From Craterostigma plantagineum (Eukaryota > Streptophyta > Magnoliopsida > Lamiales > Linderniaceae), in the NCBI GenBank assembly GCA_027422505.1, contig JAPQWV010000018.1:14836001-14900000 (forward strand): 64,000 nucleotides of DNA, read 5' to 3'. Under the pieces are notes generated by a model. The model made no database searches, was not told where the DNA came from, and was given only the letters and a program-made list of their open reading frames with translations. The stretch's first letter is position 1. Each line of letters starts with the position of its first letter. The position numbers and the translations under genes were made by a program. Shown here one piece after another: positions 32,345 through 44,043 of this stretch.

Positions 32345-33830
32345 ATGGTGGACGCCGCAAACGACATTCAACCACCGCCGATGGAAGAAGTACTAGTAAC
32401 CGACTGGACGGAGGAGAATCAAGAAGAGACGCGCAATGACGATCAAACCGAACTGGAAAAATTGAGAGCAGAAGTAGAAATGTTAAGGGCAGAGCGAACG
32501 CGGAGAACTCGCGTGGAGTCACCACCACGACAGGAGACGGAAGAAGAGGAAGCGGAACGGTTACGTCGTGATGAAGAGCACGTTCGGGCCAAGGAGCAAG
32601 AAAAGGAGACAGAGGAAAAAACATTGAGGGCGGAAATCAACGTCCTGCGAGCCGAGAAAAAGAGAGCTGGAAGAAAGACAGATCGTGGAATGGGAACGGA
32701 TAAAGGAAGAGATTCAGAGGTTGAAGGAACTGGCCAATCCGCAAGTGCCCCACCCGATCCAGCGGGGCTCTCCCTTCTCGGAGGAGGTCCTTCGCGCTCC
32801 TCTACCGAACAACTTTAGATTCCCGGATATGAGCCACTACGACAGATCGGGACCCCCCCGAGGATCATCTAGCTAGCTTCGAGGGGAATGCGGCACTCTA
32901 CCAGTTGGAAGACTCGATCAAGTGTCGGGTATTCGCCACAACCCTCGCGAAAGGAGCCCAACAGTGGTTCACTATGTTGCCCCCGGGTGAAATTCGTAGC
33001 TTCACGGACTTCACCCGCGCCTTCTTAAGACAGTTCTCCAGCAGTCGAAGGAGACCCTTCTCGGCGGTTAACCTGTTGAACATGAAACAAGGAGACCAGG
33101 AAAGCCTGCGAGATTACTTGAAACGATTCAATCGAACCATGATGGAAGTCCCGACCGCCACCTCAGACTTGTTGATCGGGGCATTTCATAATGGGTTGAA
33201 AGAAGGAGACCATTACCGGTCACTAGTGAAAAAATACCCGACTACCGTGGAAGACCTGATAGTTAGAGTGGAGAAGTATGTAAGGGTGGAGGAGGCGCAT
33301 AACTTCAAGAAAGGAGACAAGAAAAGGGCGATCGGGACAGTCGATGTCGCGCGAGGACGGGCCCAACCCTTGAGCCCGAAGGAAAAATAACCTCGAGACG
33401 AAATCCAAAGAGGATCCAGGCCCAACAATACCCAATGGAAGGTAAATAAAACCCGGGCATTAGAAATATCTGAAGAACGATACGCTATTAAGAGGCCAGC
33501 TAAGCGCAAGGATGGGCCCAGAAACCCTGTGTCAAAGTCATACTGTGAATTCCATCGGGAGTACGGCCATACGACGAGGCCTGCTTCCACTTGAACGATG
33601 AACTTGAGAGGCTCATAGCGACTAACCCGGAAGCCCGGGCAGAGCTGGTGGTGGGAGAAGAAGGTAGCGCCCCGCGAAAGTATTTTAGGAAGGATTATGA
33701 GCAAAGACAGTGGAGAAACCAAGCGTACGCAAACGATAGACCACGAGGTCGGTCCCACGGGTCCCCCGAACGTAGGCCATTCGAGCACCACCATTCGGTC
33801 CCACGGGTCCCCCGAACGAAGAAATGATCG
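32345..33830 (+). pseudogene. Gypsy 2 gag
   Basis: Starts MVDAANDIQPPPMEE at 32345. The first part is a highly charged coiled coil (LRAEVEMLRAERTRR repeats, to about 32690). Shifts follow near 32690 and at a C7 run near 32860. The retrotransposon gag domain is at 32875-33300 (CRVFATTLAKGAQQWFTMLP, FTRAFLRQFSSSRR, LRDYLKRFNRTMMEVP). A TAA at 33388 interrupts. A CxxH zinc-finger-like motif (YCEFHREYGHTTR) lies at about 33541-33580, followed by a frameshift. Near 33748-33815 a 24-bp segment (GGTCCCACGGGTCCCCCGAA) is duplicated. Confidence 0.88.
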
Positions 33831-33879
33831 GCGAACTCCCGAGCGTCCTCGAGCACCTGCCGAAGCGCACGCACCCCCG

Positions 33880-34440
33880 CGCAGAATCAACATGATATCG
33901 GGAGGACCTGCACTCGGGGATTCGAACAGAGCCCAGAAGGCAGAGGTGAGGAAGTTAGAAAACTGGGAAGTGGCTGCGGTACATAAACGGTCGGGGCCTG
34001 TCATTTCGTTTGGATCCGAGGATTTCCATGGAGGTGACGATTCACATGAGAATGCCCTGGTGATTCGAGTAGAGATAGCCAACCATGACGTAGGGAGGGT
34101 GTTTGTCGACAACGGGAGCTCAGTGAATATCATCTTCAAAGAGACCATGGATCAGAGGGGAAGTATCGAATGGATTCTGTAGAAACGGCACTGTTCGGAT
34201 TCACGGGGCACGCTATCGAAGCCATAGGCCTAATTCAGCTGCCTCTGACGTTGGGTTCGGGCGAACTGAAAAGACTCGAATCGCCCCCTTCTTGGTGGTA
34301 GACATGGAATCTTCTTATAACGTCATATTGGGACGCCCGGCGCTAAGTTCGTTCGCAGCGATCGCATCCGCCTTACACCAGAAGATGAAGTTCCCAGTGG
34401 GAGATCGGGTAGGAGAGCTACTAGGGGATTAGCGCATAAA
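33880..34440 (+). pseudogene. Gypsy 2 protease
   Basis: Retropepsin region. Active-site strand FVDNGSSVNIIF at about 34105-34140 (D-N-G-S variant of D-S/T-G, common in the Tat lineage), preceded by PVISFGSEDF. A TAG near 34180 ends the frame. The second conserved block (YNVILGRPAL) is in another frame at about 34317-34345. Confidence 0.82.
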
Positions 34441-34545
34441 TGCTATGTGGAAGAAGTAAGGATCGAGTTGAAGTCGTTGAAAAGAAGTCGAGAAGGCCAT
34501 CCCAGAAGCTGAGGAGCTCTCTACACCATACACGCCCTTCAAGAA

Positions 34546-35560
34546 GTGGGAACTGAGGGCGAAACAGAAGAAGTCGTGATCAGACCTCCATCAGGAGCGG
34601 TCAAGATTGCTCGAGACTTATCCCGCGAGCTAAAGGCCGACCTCGTCAAGCAGCTGAAAGAGAACAAAAATGTGTTTGCCTGGTCGGCGAATGAACTCAC
34701 CGTGATACCAAGGAATATAATGGAGCACCGACTAAACATCTCCCCCACGGTCAGGCCAGTCTTCAAGAAAAAGAGACATCTCGGAGCACAAAAGGGCGCG
34801 ATAGTTAAGGAGCAAGTGGGGGACCTCCTGAAAGTGGGGTATATTCGGGAAATACAGTTCCTGACCTGGCTGTCAAACGTGGTGTTGGTCCCTAAGTCGG
34901 CGGAAAAATGGCGCATGTGCGTCGACTTCCGAGACCTGAACAAAGCATGCCCGATGGATTGTTACCCCTTGCCACGCATCGACCAGTTGGTAGACTCCAC
35001 AGTCGGACATGAGCTCTTATGCTTCCTAGACGCTTTCCAGGGCTATCACCAGATCAGGTTGGCCGAGGAAGGCCAACCTAAAGTCAGCTTCGTCACCTCA
35101 GAAGGAACCTTTTGCTACGTGGTCATGCCATTCGGGCTGAAGAACGCAGGAGCCACTTATCAGAGACTAATGGATCGGGTTTTCGAAGCACAGATCGGAC
35201 GAAACGTAGAAGTCTATGTGGATGATATCCTGATCAAGTCCAAAACAGAAGGTAGCTTCTCGGGAGATCTCCGTGAAACTTTTTCTACGGCCCGAAGGTA
35301 CGGCTTGAAGTTAAACCCCCCTAAGTGCACATTCGGGGTACGCTCGGGAAAGTTCTTAGGGTACCTGGTCACCCGGTCTGGTATCGAGGCCAACCCCGAC
35401 AAAGTGAAAGCCATCGCCGACATGGCCTCCCCAAAGAATCTCAATGAGGTCCAGAGGCTGACAGAGAGGGTCACGGCCCTATCCCGGTCTATTTCCAGGT
35501 CAGCAGAAAGAAGTATGCCCTTCTTCAAAGTGTTGAGAAAGGTCAAGGATTTCGAGTGGA
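34546..35560 (+). pseudogene. Gypsy 2 reverse transcriptase
   Basis: Uninterrupted RT. Motifs in order: NVFAWSANELTVIP, HRLNISPTVRPVFKKKR, LSNVVLVPKSAEKWRMCVDFRDLNKACP, YPLPRIDQLVDSTVGH, CFLDAFQGYHQI, MPFGLKNAGATYQRLMDRVF, the catalytic YVDDILIKSK at 35215-35244, then LGYLVTRSGIEANPDKVKAI. The frame runs on to 35691. The residues around the catalytic aspartates are intact, so this domain could be functional on its own, but gag and protease are broken. Confidence 0.92.
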
Positions 35561-36000
35561 CGCCCGAGTGTGAGAAGGCTTTTCAGGAGTTGAAGGAATA
35601 CTTGAAGGAGCTACCAATTGAACAAGCCAACACCCGGGGAGGAACTTCTCGTTTACCTCTCAGCCACTCCTCCGGGCAGTCAGCTCCGTGATGGTCCGGG
35701 AAGAGGAAAAGGTGCAGAAGCCGGTCTACTTTGTCAGTCATCTCCTGAAGGGTGCGGAAGTTCGATACACTTCTTAGGAAAAATTGTTATTAGCCTTGGT
35801 GATCACGGCCAGGAGGTTAAGGCCTTACTACCTATCACACCCGATCGTAGTACCCACCAACAGTCCGTTGGGGGTGATCGTGACTCGACCGGATATCTCA
35901 GGAAGATCAATCAAATGGGTAACCGAGTTAGGGGAGTACGACATCCAGTTTCGACCCCGGGCGGCCATCAAAGCTTAGGCCCTGGCTGATTTCATCGTCG
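35561..36000 (+). pseudogene. Gypsy 2 RNase H (first)
   Basis: Begins FEWTPECEKAFQELKEYL. Then, in a shifted frame, KPVYFVSHLLKGAEVRYT at about 35720-35775. A TAG interrupts near 35776, and LLALVITARRLRPYYLSHPI follows at 35787-35850. It ends GEYDIQFRPRAAIKAQ with another TAG at about 35977. The acidic residues of the usual first block are not clearly preserved, as expected for the degenerate first RNase H of Tat elements. Confidence 0.8.
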
Positions 36001-36002
36001 AG

Positions 36003-36560
36003 ATGACAGAAGAGGGACCGGTCGAGGTGTGGAAGATCTATGTGGACGGTTCCTCTTGTCAGTTCGGAAATGGCGTCGGGGTGGTAATTTGTTCACCCTG
36101 GGGTGAGGAGACTAGCTTAGGGGTGAGGCTGGACTTTCGAGCTTCCAATAACGAAGTCGAATATGAAGCTCTCTTACTTGGAATGAGGACGGCGATCAGG
36201 ATGGGATTGACCCGAGTAACTCTATATTCTGACTCACAGCTGGTGGTCCAGCAAGTCGAGGGGAATTTTTCTATTAAGGAGGACAGGCTAGTGCAATACG
36301 CGAAGTCTTTCAAAAAGCTAAAGGAAAAGTTCGAGGAGGTTAAGTTGGAGCTCATTAGTAGGAAGGAGAACGAAAAGGTAGACAGAATCGCCAAGTGGGC
36401 CAGCACGTTAAGTATGCTCGATGAGGGGATTAAAGTGGAAAAAGTGCCCCAGATCCACCAGATCGAGGAGATAAGAGAACTAGAACCCAATGGCGATATA
36501 ATATCTATCGCTATCTCGAGAAACAGGTCTTACCTGAGGACAGGATCCAGGCTAGAATAA
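36003..36560 (+). pseudogene. Gypsy 2 archaeal-type second RNase H
   Basis: Frame 36003-36560. YVDGSSCQFGNGVGVVI (first D), NNEVEYEALLLGMRTA (E), LYSDSQLVVQQVEGNFS (D), then NEKVDRIAKWAS (last D). All four acidic positions of a plant/archaeal-like RNase H are present. Such a second domain marks the Tat lineage. It continues into a linker that ends at 36560. Confidence 0.9.
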
Positions 36561-36589
36561 CGCAAAGGAGGGCTGGCCATTTTACCCTC

Positions 36590-37712
36590 ATAGATGGAAT
36601 CTTGTACAAAAGATCTTATTCGGGCCCCTTGTTGAGATGCTTGTCGAAAGAAGAGGCTGAAGAGGCCATGGTAGATATTCATGAGGGAAGTTGCGGAAGC
36701 CACATTGGAGGAAGAGCCTTGGCAAGGAAAGCGATGCTAGCTGGTTTCTTCTGGCCTACCATGAGGGCAGACTCGATCAGGGTGGTACGAAGTTGCCTTA
36801 GATGTCAGAAACACGCAAACTTGCAAAGGGAACCAGTGGAAATGATGAAGGCTGTGATATCAGCCTGCCCCTTTGACCAATGGGGCCTGGACATAGTCGG
36901 GCCGTTTGAGGGTAATGCCTCGCAGAAGAAGTTGCTCCTGGTCGCGATTGACTATTTCTCCAAGTGGGTGGAGGCCGAGGCTTTGGCACGGATTATCGAA
37001 GCTGCGGTGATCGCCTTCTTATGGAAGAATATCTTGTGCCGATTCGGGATCCCGAGGAGATTGATTAGCGACAATGGGAGGCAGTTCAGCAGACGCAAGC
37101 TAAAGAAATGGTGCGAAGGATATGGGATCGAGCAAATATTCACCTCTGTGCCTACCCGCAAAGCAATGGCCAGGTGGAAGTAACCAATCGAACCATCGTC
37201 CAAGCATTGAAGGTACGGCTGGACGGGTTAAAAAGGGCCTGGTTCAACGAGCTGCAGAGTGTACTTTGGTCTTATCGAACCACTCCTCGGGCCGGGACGA
37301 AGGAGACACCCTTTAGCTTAGTATACGGAAGTGAAGCAGTATTACCCGTGGAAATAGGCCAAGAAAGCGCTCGAGTTATCGGATATTCAGAAGAGAATGA
37401 CGGGCTCCGGGCGATGAACTGGACTTGATCGAGGAAGGGAGACAAAAGGCCACGCTTCGGATGGCATCCTATCAGAGAAAGATCACCCTAGCTTACAATC
37501 GGAAGGTGTGCCTAAGAAGGTTTGAGGAAGGAGAGCTCGTCATGAAGGAAATACAACACAAGGGGGAGCGAGGGAAGCTGGATCCCAAATATGAAGGACC
37601 GTATAAGGTGATCAAGAAGGCCGGAGAAGGCGCCTATTACCTGGAAGACTTAGATGGGAAGAAGCTGGAAAGACCACATAACGCGCGGAATTTGAAGAAA
37701 TATTACCCGTGA
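36590..37712 (+). pseudogene. Gypsy 2 integrase
   Basis: Zinc-binding HHCC (H..H in IHEGSCGSHIGG, C..C in CLRCQKH) at about 36670-36815. Catalytic core: DIVGPFEGN, LVAIDYFSKWVEAEAL (first D), LISDNGRQF (second D). A shift near 37115 leads to the third block ([15 protein letters not shown]), at 37140-37200. The C-terminus at 37425-37712 is LAYNRKVCLRRFEEGELVMKE, then GPYKVIKKAGEGAYYLEDLDG. It ends TGA at 37710-37712 and has no chromodomain. Confidence 0.9.
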
Positions 37713-37859
37713 GACGTTCTCGGGATCATACTCTATTAATCTATCATATTCGTGCTTTGTCTATTTTCTTAGTTAGGGAGTCTCAGTAGCGCAAGTTGTT
37801 TGTCCTTATTTCCGAACATTCGTATTTTTAATGAAGTCATTTATGTCAGAAAAAGTGCG

Positions 37860-38770
37860 GAAAATGAAGAAAAGTCCTCGGATGAGGCCCGATCACCCGT
37901 GAGGGTGAAGAAGATCTCCAAACGAAAACGAAGAAAAGTCTTCGGAGGAGGCCCGATCACACATGAGGGTGAAGAAAATCTCCAATGAAAGAAAAGTCCT
38001 CGGATGAGGCCCGATCACCCGTGAGGGTGAAGAAAATCTCCAAACGAAAACGAAGAGAAGTCCTCGGATGAGGCCCGATCACCCGCGAGGGTGAAGAAAA
38101 TCTCCAGTTGAAGAAAAGTCCTCGTATGAGGCCCGATCACCCGTGAGGGTGAAGAAAATCTCCAAACGAAAACAAAGAGAAGTCCTCGGATGAGGCCCGA
38201 TCACCCGTGAGGGTGAAGAAAATCTCCAGTTGAAGAAAAGTCCTCGGATGAGGCCCGATCACCCGTGAGGGTGAAGAAAATCTCCAAACGAAAACGAAGA
38301 AAAGTCCTGGGATGAGGCCCGATCACCCATGAGGGTGAAGAAAATCTCCAATGAAAGAAAAGTCCTCGGATGAGGCCCGATCACCGGTGAGGGTGAAGAA
38401 AATCTCCAAACGAAAATGAAGAAAAGTCCTCGGATGAGGTCCGATCACCCGCGAGGGTGAAGAAAATCTCCAATTGAAGAAAAGTCCTCGGATGAGGCCC
38501 GATCACCCGTAAGGGTGAAGAAAATCTCCAAACGAAAAGGAAGAAAAGTCCTCGGATGAGGTCCGATCACCCGCGAGGGTGAAGAAAATCTCCAATTGAA
38601 GAAAAGTCCTCGGATGAGGCCCGATCACCCGTAAGGGTGAAGAAAATCTCCAAACGAAAAGGAAGAAAAGTCCTCGGACGAGGCCCGATCACTCACGAGG
38701 GTGAAGAAAATCTCCAAACGAAAACGAAGTCCTCGGACGAGGCCAGATCACCCGTAAGGGTGAAGGAAAT
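37860..38770. repeat. Gypsy 2 tandem repeat array, 15 units
   Basis: Fifteen copies of a unit with core GTCCTCGGATGAGGCCCGAT and GAGGGTGAAGAAAATCTCC. Unit lengths alternate between about 59 bp (spacer CAATTGAAG, CAGTTGAAG or CAATGAAAG) and about 64 bp (spacer CAAACGAAAACGAAG). Most of the array is therefore a dimer of about 122 bp. Open frames here are by-products of the repeat. Confidence 0.93.
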
Positions 38771-38903
38771 TGTCGGGAAAAGCACGATTGTTGATCAATG
38801 CTAAAACAATGGAGGACGCATAAAAAAGCAAGACGGATACTTAAGAATATGAATGCGAATACACAAAAGAGCAAAGTCTGCGAAAAACTAGAAGTCCCGC
38901 GAT

Positions 38904-39704
38904 TTACAGAGCTGAATAAAACGACAGTGTAGCGAAAAAAAGCATACGGAAGATATCTATCGCCTCATCTCCCGGGCATAGGGCGTCCCCAGATATCGGA
39001 TCCCCGAGGAAGCAAAGGCCTCTTCCTTGAGGAATCTTCGTGTGTTTTAGCGCCGAAGTCCTGCCCGAATATGGTGGTACAATACGCCTCACCCGATTAG
39101 GGGGTCGAGCCCGATTATTTCTCCCTCGGAGCCTTGAACGAGTGTCTTGATCCTCAGCGGGGAAATCCGCCAACAACTCCTTTAGTTCAGCGATTTGGCG
39201 ATCCTTCTCACCCAAGAAGGTAGTCAATCGGGTACAAGCGTCCTCATAGTACTGAAGCAAGGCGCGTTGTTGGGAATAGCGCTGAAGTCCCTTGCAGGAG
39301 AGTGAGTAGGACTAACGAAGAAAGTAAGGAAAGAATAAAGAAAGAAGGCGAATAAAAGGCTAAGGAAAATATGACTAACCCGACTCTCGCTTAAAGCCCA
39401 CCAATCCCAGAAGCTGGACTCGGAAAATCTCGCCAGACGTCGCTTTTTGATTGGGCTCCAGAAAATTTTCCATGAACTGGCGGGAGGAAGCACCATCAGC
39501 CTCCAGAAGGAAACGAGGGGTCCGGCGAAGCCCTCCCAAGGAGAGTTCCTCTCGAGAAGGGCGAGCCACGATGACTTGGCCTTCGCTATGCGGAAAATCC
39601 GCGTTTACGTTTGAAGCAAAACCTGTTGCCTCCTCCCATAAATCCCAAAGAGGACGCGAGGGGAGATCGGAAGGGAAGTTTCCCCTGAGGTGAGAGCGCG
39701 CCAT
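38904..39704 (-). pseudogene. Gypsy 2 antisense gene 2 (two-exon)
   Basis: Minus-strand frame from ATG at 39704 (MARSHLRGNFPSD) to about 39378 (LLGLVGFKRES). An intron with a GTTAGT donor and an acceptor at GCAAG near 39291 follows, then LQRYSQQRALLQYYEDACTRL at 39290, ending FYSAL with a stop at 38904. The C-terminal part (PQGRGLCFLGDPISGD, ALCPGDEAIDIFRM) is uninterrupted. Extra antisense ORFs between integrase and the 3' LTR are known in Tat-lineage elements. Their role is unknown. Confidence 0.65.
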
Positions 39705-40317
39705 TCTGGGATTTATCAATAAGCTGGGTAAAAATATACAAAGGTCAGAAGATAGAGAAGAAACGAGTGCGTTGTAAGCTAAGAAGGAAAAAAGAGGGTG
39801 AAATCCCACGTCGGAGAGATAAAATAACCTGAAGGAAGTAAACTTAGTAAAGCTGAGGAAGAGAAGTAGAACTGATTGAGATCGATTTTATAGGCAGACA
39901 AGCCCGTAAGCGGACTGTTACAAAGATCTGGTCTTAAGGGGAATTCGAAGTTTATACGAAGTCCTGGGATAAAAAGGGCTGTTGGGTAACGGTCGAAGAG
40001 ATGCTCGGGAAGATGAGGGAACATTTGAAGACCGTACTCGGGAAGCATAGTTTGGCGATTATGGGAAAAATACAATAGAGCGGGGTAGTAAAGGAACTCC
40101 CGATCACAGCTGGAAACTCCCGATTGCAGCTGACTGTCTACCATAAACTTGAGAAAATGCCAACAGATGATAGCGTAACGAACGCGATGCGGAAGGATTA
40201 TAGTTAGACTAATATAATAGAGTCCGAAAAGGAAAAAACATGAACAAAAGAATGACATATTGTTCATAGACAACGGACATAAAGAGAAATAAGTTCATCT
40301 ACATAAACAGAAATTTC

Positions 40318-42534
40318 TTAGGGCAGAGCGACCGACCCGGCCTGATTCAACTCCGCCCCCGTCTCCTCTGCCCCAACCATCACCGACTCGACCCCAGTCA
40401 CCGCCAGCTCGACTCGGGGTGCTAGCCCATCCTCACCATGAACTCGAGCTTCTGCAGTATCTTGCTCAGGAACCTCCCGATCAACCACGGGCTCAGACGT
40501 CTCGGTGGGCTTCTCGGGATCCTCGATGGGGGAGCGGGTGGTCTCCTCGGTTTCTTCACTTGAGGGTACGACATCCTCCCGGGGTTTGCCCCCGCGGGCT
40601 ATGGGGTCGGGTGGGTACCCTCCTGGGGGGCACTCAACAAGAGCCCGATCGACGTCTAGCCAACCGAGCTTCCATTTGTGACCTATGCCAGCCACCCGAA
40701 GCTGATGAACACATCCCCAAAAGCCGTGATGGAAATACTCGACAACCTGCCTCCCGTATGAAATTCGGGGCAAATAGTCCCGAGCAAGGCTCTCCTACAA
40801 TTCGCGGAAGTTGTTCTCCGCCTCTTCTCGAGCATCCTTCTCTTTGCGCAGGTCCCTCCTCGCCTTTTCCGATTCGGTGCGGGCCTCCCTGGACAGTCTC
40901 TGCAGCTCCTCCTCTTTCTGCTTAAGTTCCTCCTCGAGTCGAGCTACTTCCCCCTTTAGCTTCGCCTCAGATTGGGTGAGCTCGATGCAATCTTCGTGCA
41001 TGAAGAGCATCCTTTCTAAGGCCTCAGCCGTGCAAGCAAAGCTCTGACATGTGAAAGAAGAAGATGAATGAGGAAAATAGGATCCGTGGAAGAGCAAGAA
41101 GATCCGCGAAAAAGGACTCATACCTGGCCTAGGTGTTGGGCGAAGAGCGGGAAAAACTCTCGGGGCTGTAGCCCCGAGAGATGGGAGCGGTTGGCCTCAG
41201 AACGGAAGCCCCGCATGTACTCCACACACTGGGCCCCCCGAGGGCGATGGAAGTAATCGGGCTGCTCGACGGAGTCGGTGGGGGTGGGAGAGTCCCTCAC
41301 TGACACTCACGCTTGCTTGGGAGCTGGCCTTGGCCTTCTTGCCCGAGGGGTTGCGGGGGGCGGCAGCCGCCTTCCTTTTAGGAGCTGCCTTGGGAGAGCC
41401 CGAGGAACTGGCAGAGGCTTTGGCCTTGCCCTTGTTAAGAGCCCGAGTGATTGAGGCTGGTGGAGGCATCTGAGAAGAACCACCCTCCTTCATCTCGCGA
41501 GAAATCTTGAGTAAGTCGGCGAGATCCATGCGCGAATCTGGTAAGAAAGGGCAGAAAACCCTGTCAGAGATATAAATAGGAAAAGATAGAGAGAAATCGA
41601 GAAAAGTATACCTAAATCATCTACCACTAGACCGTTGGAGCAATAGCCAAAATGGCAGAGAAGATCATCCTTGACAAGCTCGGGAGCGCTGAATTTCCGC
41701 TCCCCGAGGATCTCCATGAACCTTTCGACTTCCGAGTTGGAGGTAGCGGGGAGAGGATTAGATATGGATATGGTCGTGGGCCACGTGCTAGTAGTATCGT
41801 TTTCGGGGCTCCCTTCGGGAGATCGGACATAAAAGAAATTTTTCATCCACCCCTTGTGAGAAGAGGGGTTCCCGAGAAGAAATTCCTTAGAGGCTGTGGA
41901 GGAGAAAAAGAATTTGCCAGGCTCTTTTTGGTTTATCTTCAAGAAGGATATGAGAAGAGGAAGAGATAGGGGAAGCTGAAAATGATTGATAAGGATAGCT
42001 AGGGAAAGCAAGAGGCTGTAAGAATTGGGAGTCAATTGACTCGGGGAGATCTGGTGATAGTTGCAAAGCTCGGCTATAAAAGGAGCAAGAGGGAGGCGAA
42101 GACCCATATCTAGTTGGTCTAAGAAATACGTGCGGAAACCCTCGGGAGGACCACTAATCACCTCCCGAGGCCCGGGAATTCGGACCTCAAAATCGGGACT
42201 TAGGCCGGCCGATCAATGATGACAGGGATGTGGGATGCCCGAAGAGAGGATATCTTCACCTCGTGCCAGGGAAGCTTGACCTCTTCGCGAAATTCCTCCA
42301 TTTGAGAGGTCCATTCAGATAGAGCGCGAAGATATGTTTTCTTGCTCGAGTACCCTATACGCTGAGGGGGTGAAAAATATCCAAGTCAGGGTAATTATTC
42401 AGGGCTTCCATTGCGTCGAGAAATGAAACGAAAAGTGACGAAGAAGAAGAAGAAGAAGAAGACAGCGATTCTGTTTGATCTAGGTTTGAAACTGGAATCG
42501 AACAAGGGGAGGATGAAGTCGCAGGGTGGCTCAT
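40318..42534 (-). pseudogene. Gypsy 2 antisense gene 1 (PF04195-like, multi-exon)
   Basis: Minus-strand gene starting MSHPATSSSP at 42534. After a serine tract comes a domain like 'Putative gypsy type transposon' (PF04195): PPEGFRTYFLDQLDMGL, RLPLAPFIAELCNYHQI, PSQLTPNSYSLLLSLAIL (about 41950-42160). Plausible introns lie at about 41541-41611 (GTATAC ... ACCAG) and at about 41045-41120. A linker exon (MPPPASITRALNKGKAK), a coiled coil (EEELKQKEEELQRLSREART) and an acidic tail follow, ending at 40318. Breaks: frame changes near 42365 and 42200, and a stop at 40795. A similar antisense ORF is recorded in Tat-lineage elements. Function unknown. Confidence 0.68.
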
Positions 42535-43091
42535 GAGGAAGGAAGGCAGAATCCTAAAATCAAAAACCCTAAAAACCGCTAATGGGGCGAATATGGAGGA
42601 AAAGGGCGGAGAATAACTACCGGTAATGGCGACGGAGATGACGATTTGCGAGGACAGACAGGACGCCGATTTGGGGGGGAAAGGTTGGTGCGCCGGGGGT
42701 TTCTTCTGAGTGAGGAAAAGGGAAAATGGAAAAGGTGAAATGAAAAGATGAAGATCAAAAACCCTAAAGAGAAGGGGAAAAGGCACGAAAATAAGGAAAA
42801 AGAAAAAAAAAAAGAAAAAGAAAAAGAAAGAAAAAGAGGGAGACGAGAGAAGGGACGTCGAACCCCTCTAAGAGAACCACGTGTCGATGCTGATCTGACT
42901 GTAATCTGATGGGGCGGCAACTTTCCCGCCCAAAGGAAATCGCGACGTGGCATAATAAGAGGATACCAAGGGACGGGGAAAAGGCATTAGAACGCCCCAG
43001 AAGGTCCCGAGAAAGACCAAAAGGCCTTTCGATCGGTTATTTTCCCGATAGCTAACGTCCAAATACTCGTTACACTCTTTTTGGACTATTT

Positions 43092-43104
43092 TAGGGGGGA
43101 CTAT
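43092..43104 (+). other. Gypsy 2 polypurine tract
   Basis: TAGGGGGGACTAT just before the 3' LTR start TGATACCC. Confidence 0.75.
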
Positions 43105-44038
43105 TGATACCCTCGGGTTTTATAGCCAACGGTAAAATAACGTTAACTATCAAAGAACTCCCGCGAGCAGCGAGGCGCGAAGGAAATAGGAGGGAGCCCG
43201 ATAGGAGACTCCGACCGGGTGAGGATAACCCGAGGAAGAAGGCTTCAAAGTTGAGGGGGTTGGAAAGAGAGTGGTCAGGTCAGGGAAGCTGGGGCAGAGA
43301 AAGGGCTGGAAGGCCCGACCCGACATCCCTGGGGAAGAACCAAAGAACGGGCCACAAGGAAGTCCTCGAGAAGGCGGGGAAGGTTAACATGCTCGAAGAG
43401 ATTCGACCAAAGCCATGTGACAAGGGAAGCAAGGTCAGACCAGGGTGTATGGGCGCAAGCCAGGTGAACCCTGAACGAGCCCGAGCAGGGTATACCTCGG
43501 GGCCAAGAGAGGTTGGCTCGATGGGAATGAAAGGGAAAAATCGGGAGAATGGGGCTGGATTAAGTCGGGATTCCTCGACTGAACCAAAGGCCCGACTAGG
43601 AGAGTATTATTGAGAAGGCAACAGGTATGAAGGAGAAGCGAACGAGACAAGAACGTGGGGTCGTGGGAAGAGCCACGTTCCCTCCACGAGGCCTGGGAAA
43701 AACACGGGTCAGGGTGAGAGACTAGGTCAAGGCGAGATGAAACGAGGTTAGTATAAATAGTAACGGTTAATTCATTTCCCAGGGACGCTTTTTATAAACC
43801 ACAAAACATCATTTTACGAGCCAACGACCTCTCTTTCACTTATTTTCTGACTTAAGCATCGGAGGGGATACGCCGGCACCAACCCCGGCCCCCTTCTGAC
43901 GTGTGTTTGAGCTTTGGGTGTTAGGTTCGATAGAGATAACCGACGGAGAACAAGAGATTCGCGCCAGAGTAGATACGAGGGAAGAAGCAACTAATCCAAC
44001 CGCCGTTGTCAAGAAGTCGTTTTACGCGGTCCACATCA
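43105..44038 (+). repeat. Gypsy 2 3' LTR
   Basis: TGATACCC...CCACATCA, 934 bp, nearly identical to the 5' LTR. TATAAATAG at 43752-43760 is a TATA-box candidate. Confidence 0.92.
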
Positions 44039-44043
44039 CACAC
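44039..44043 (+). repeat. Gypsy 2 target site duplication, right copy
   Basis: CACAC, equal to 31378-31382. Copia C leader resumes. Confidence 0.9.

Larger units (their letters stand above)
31383..44038 (+). mobile_element. Gypsy 2: complete Tat/Retand-lineage Ty3/gypsy element
   Basis: LTR (31383-32311), PBS, gag, protease, RT, RNase H, second archaeal-type RNase H, integrase, a tandem array, two antisense genes, PPT and LTR (43105-44038), with TSD CACAC. Length is 12,656 bp. The second RNase H, the non-Met PBS, the 3' tandem repeats and extra ORFs before the 3' LTR are known features of the Tat lineage (Ogre, Retand and relatives). The two LTRs are almost identical, so it is the youngest large insertion visible here, although its ORFs carry frameshifts. 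Confidence 0.93.

Noticed and set aside
33213..34148. Minus-strand ORF of 311 codons in Gypsy 2 gag
   Set aside because: Shadow of the GC-rich gag-protease region. No start context or domain, and opposite to the real coding strand.
37800..37988. ORF in the tandem array
   Set aside because: Repeats of a 59-64 bp unit, no independent start or domain.
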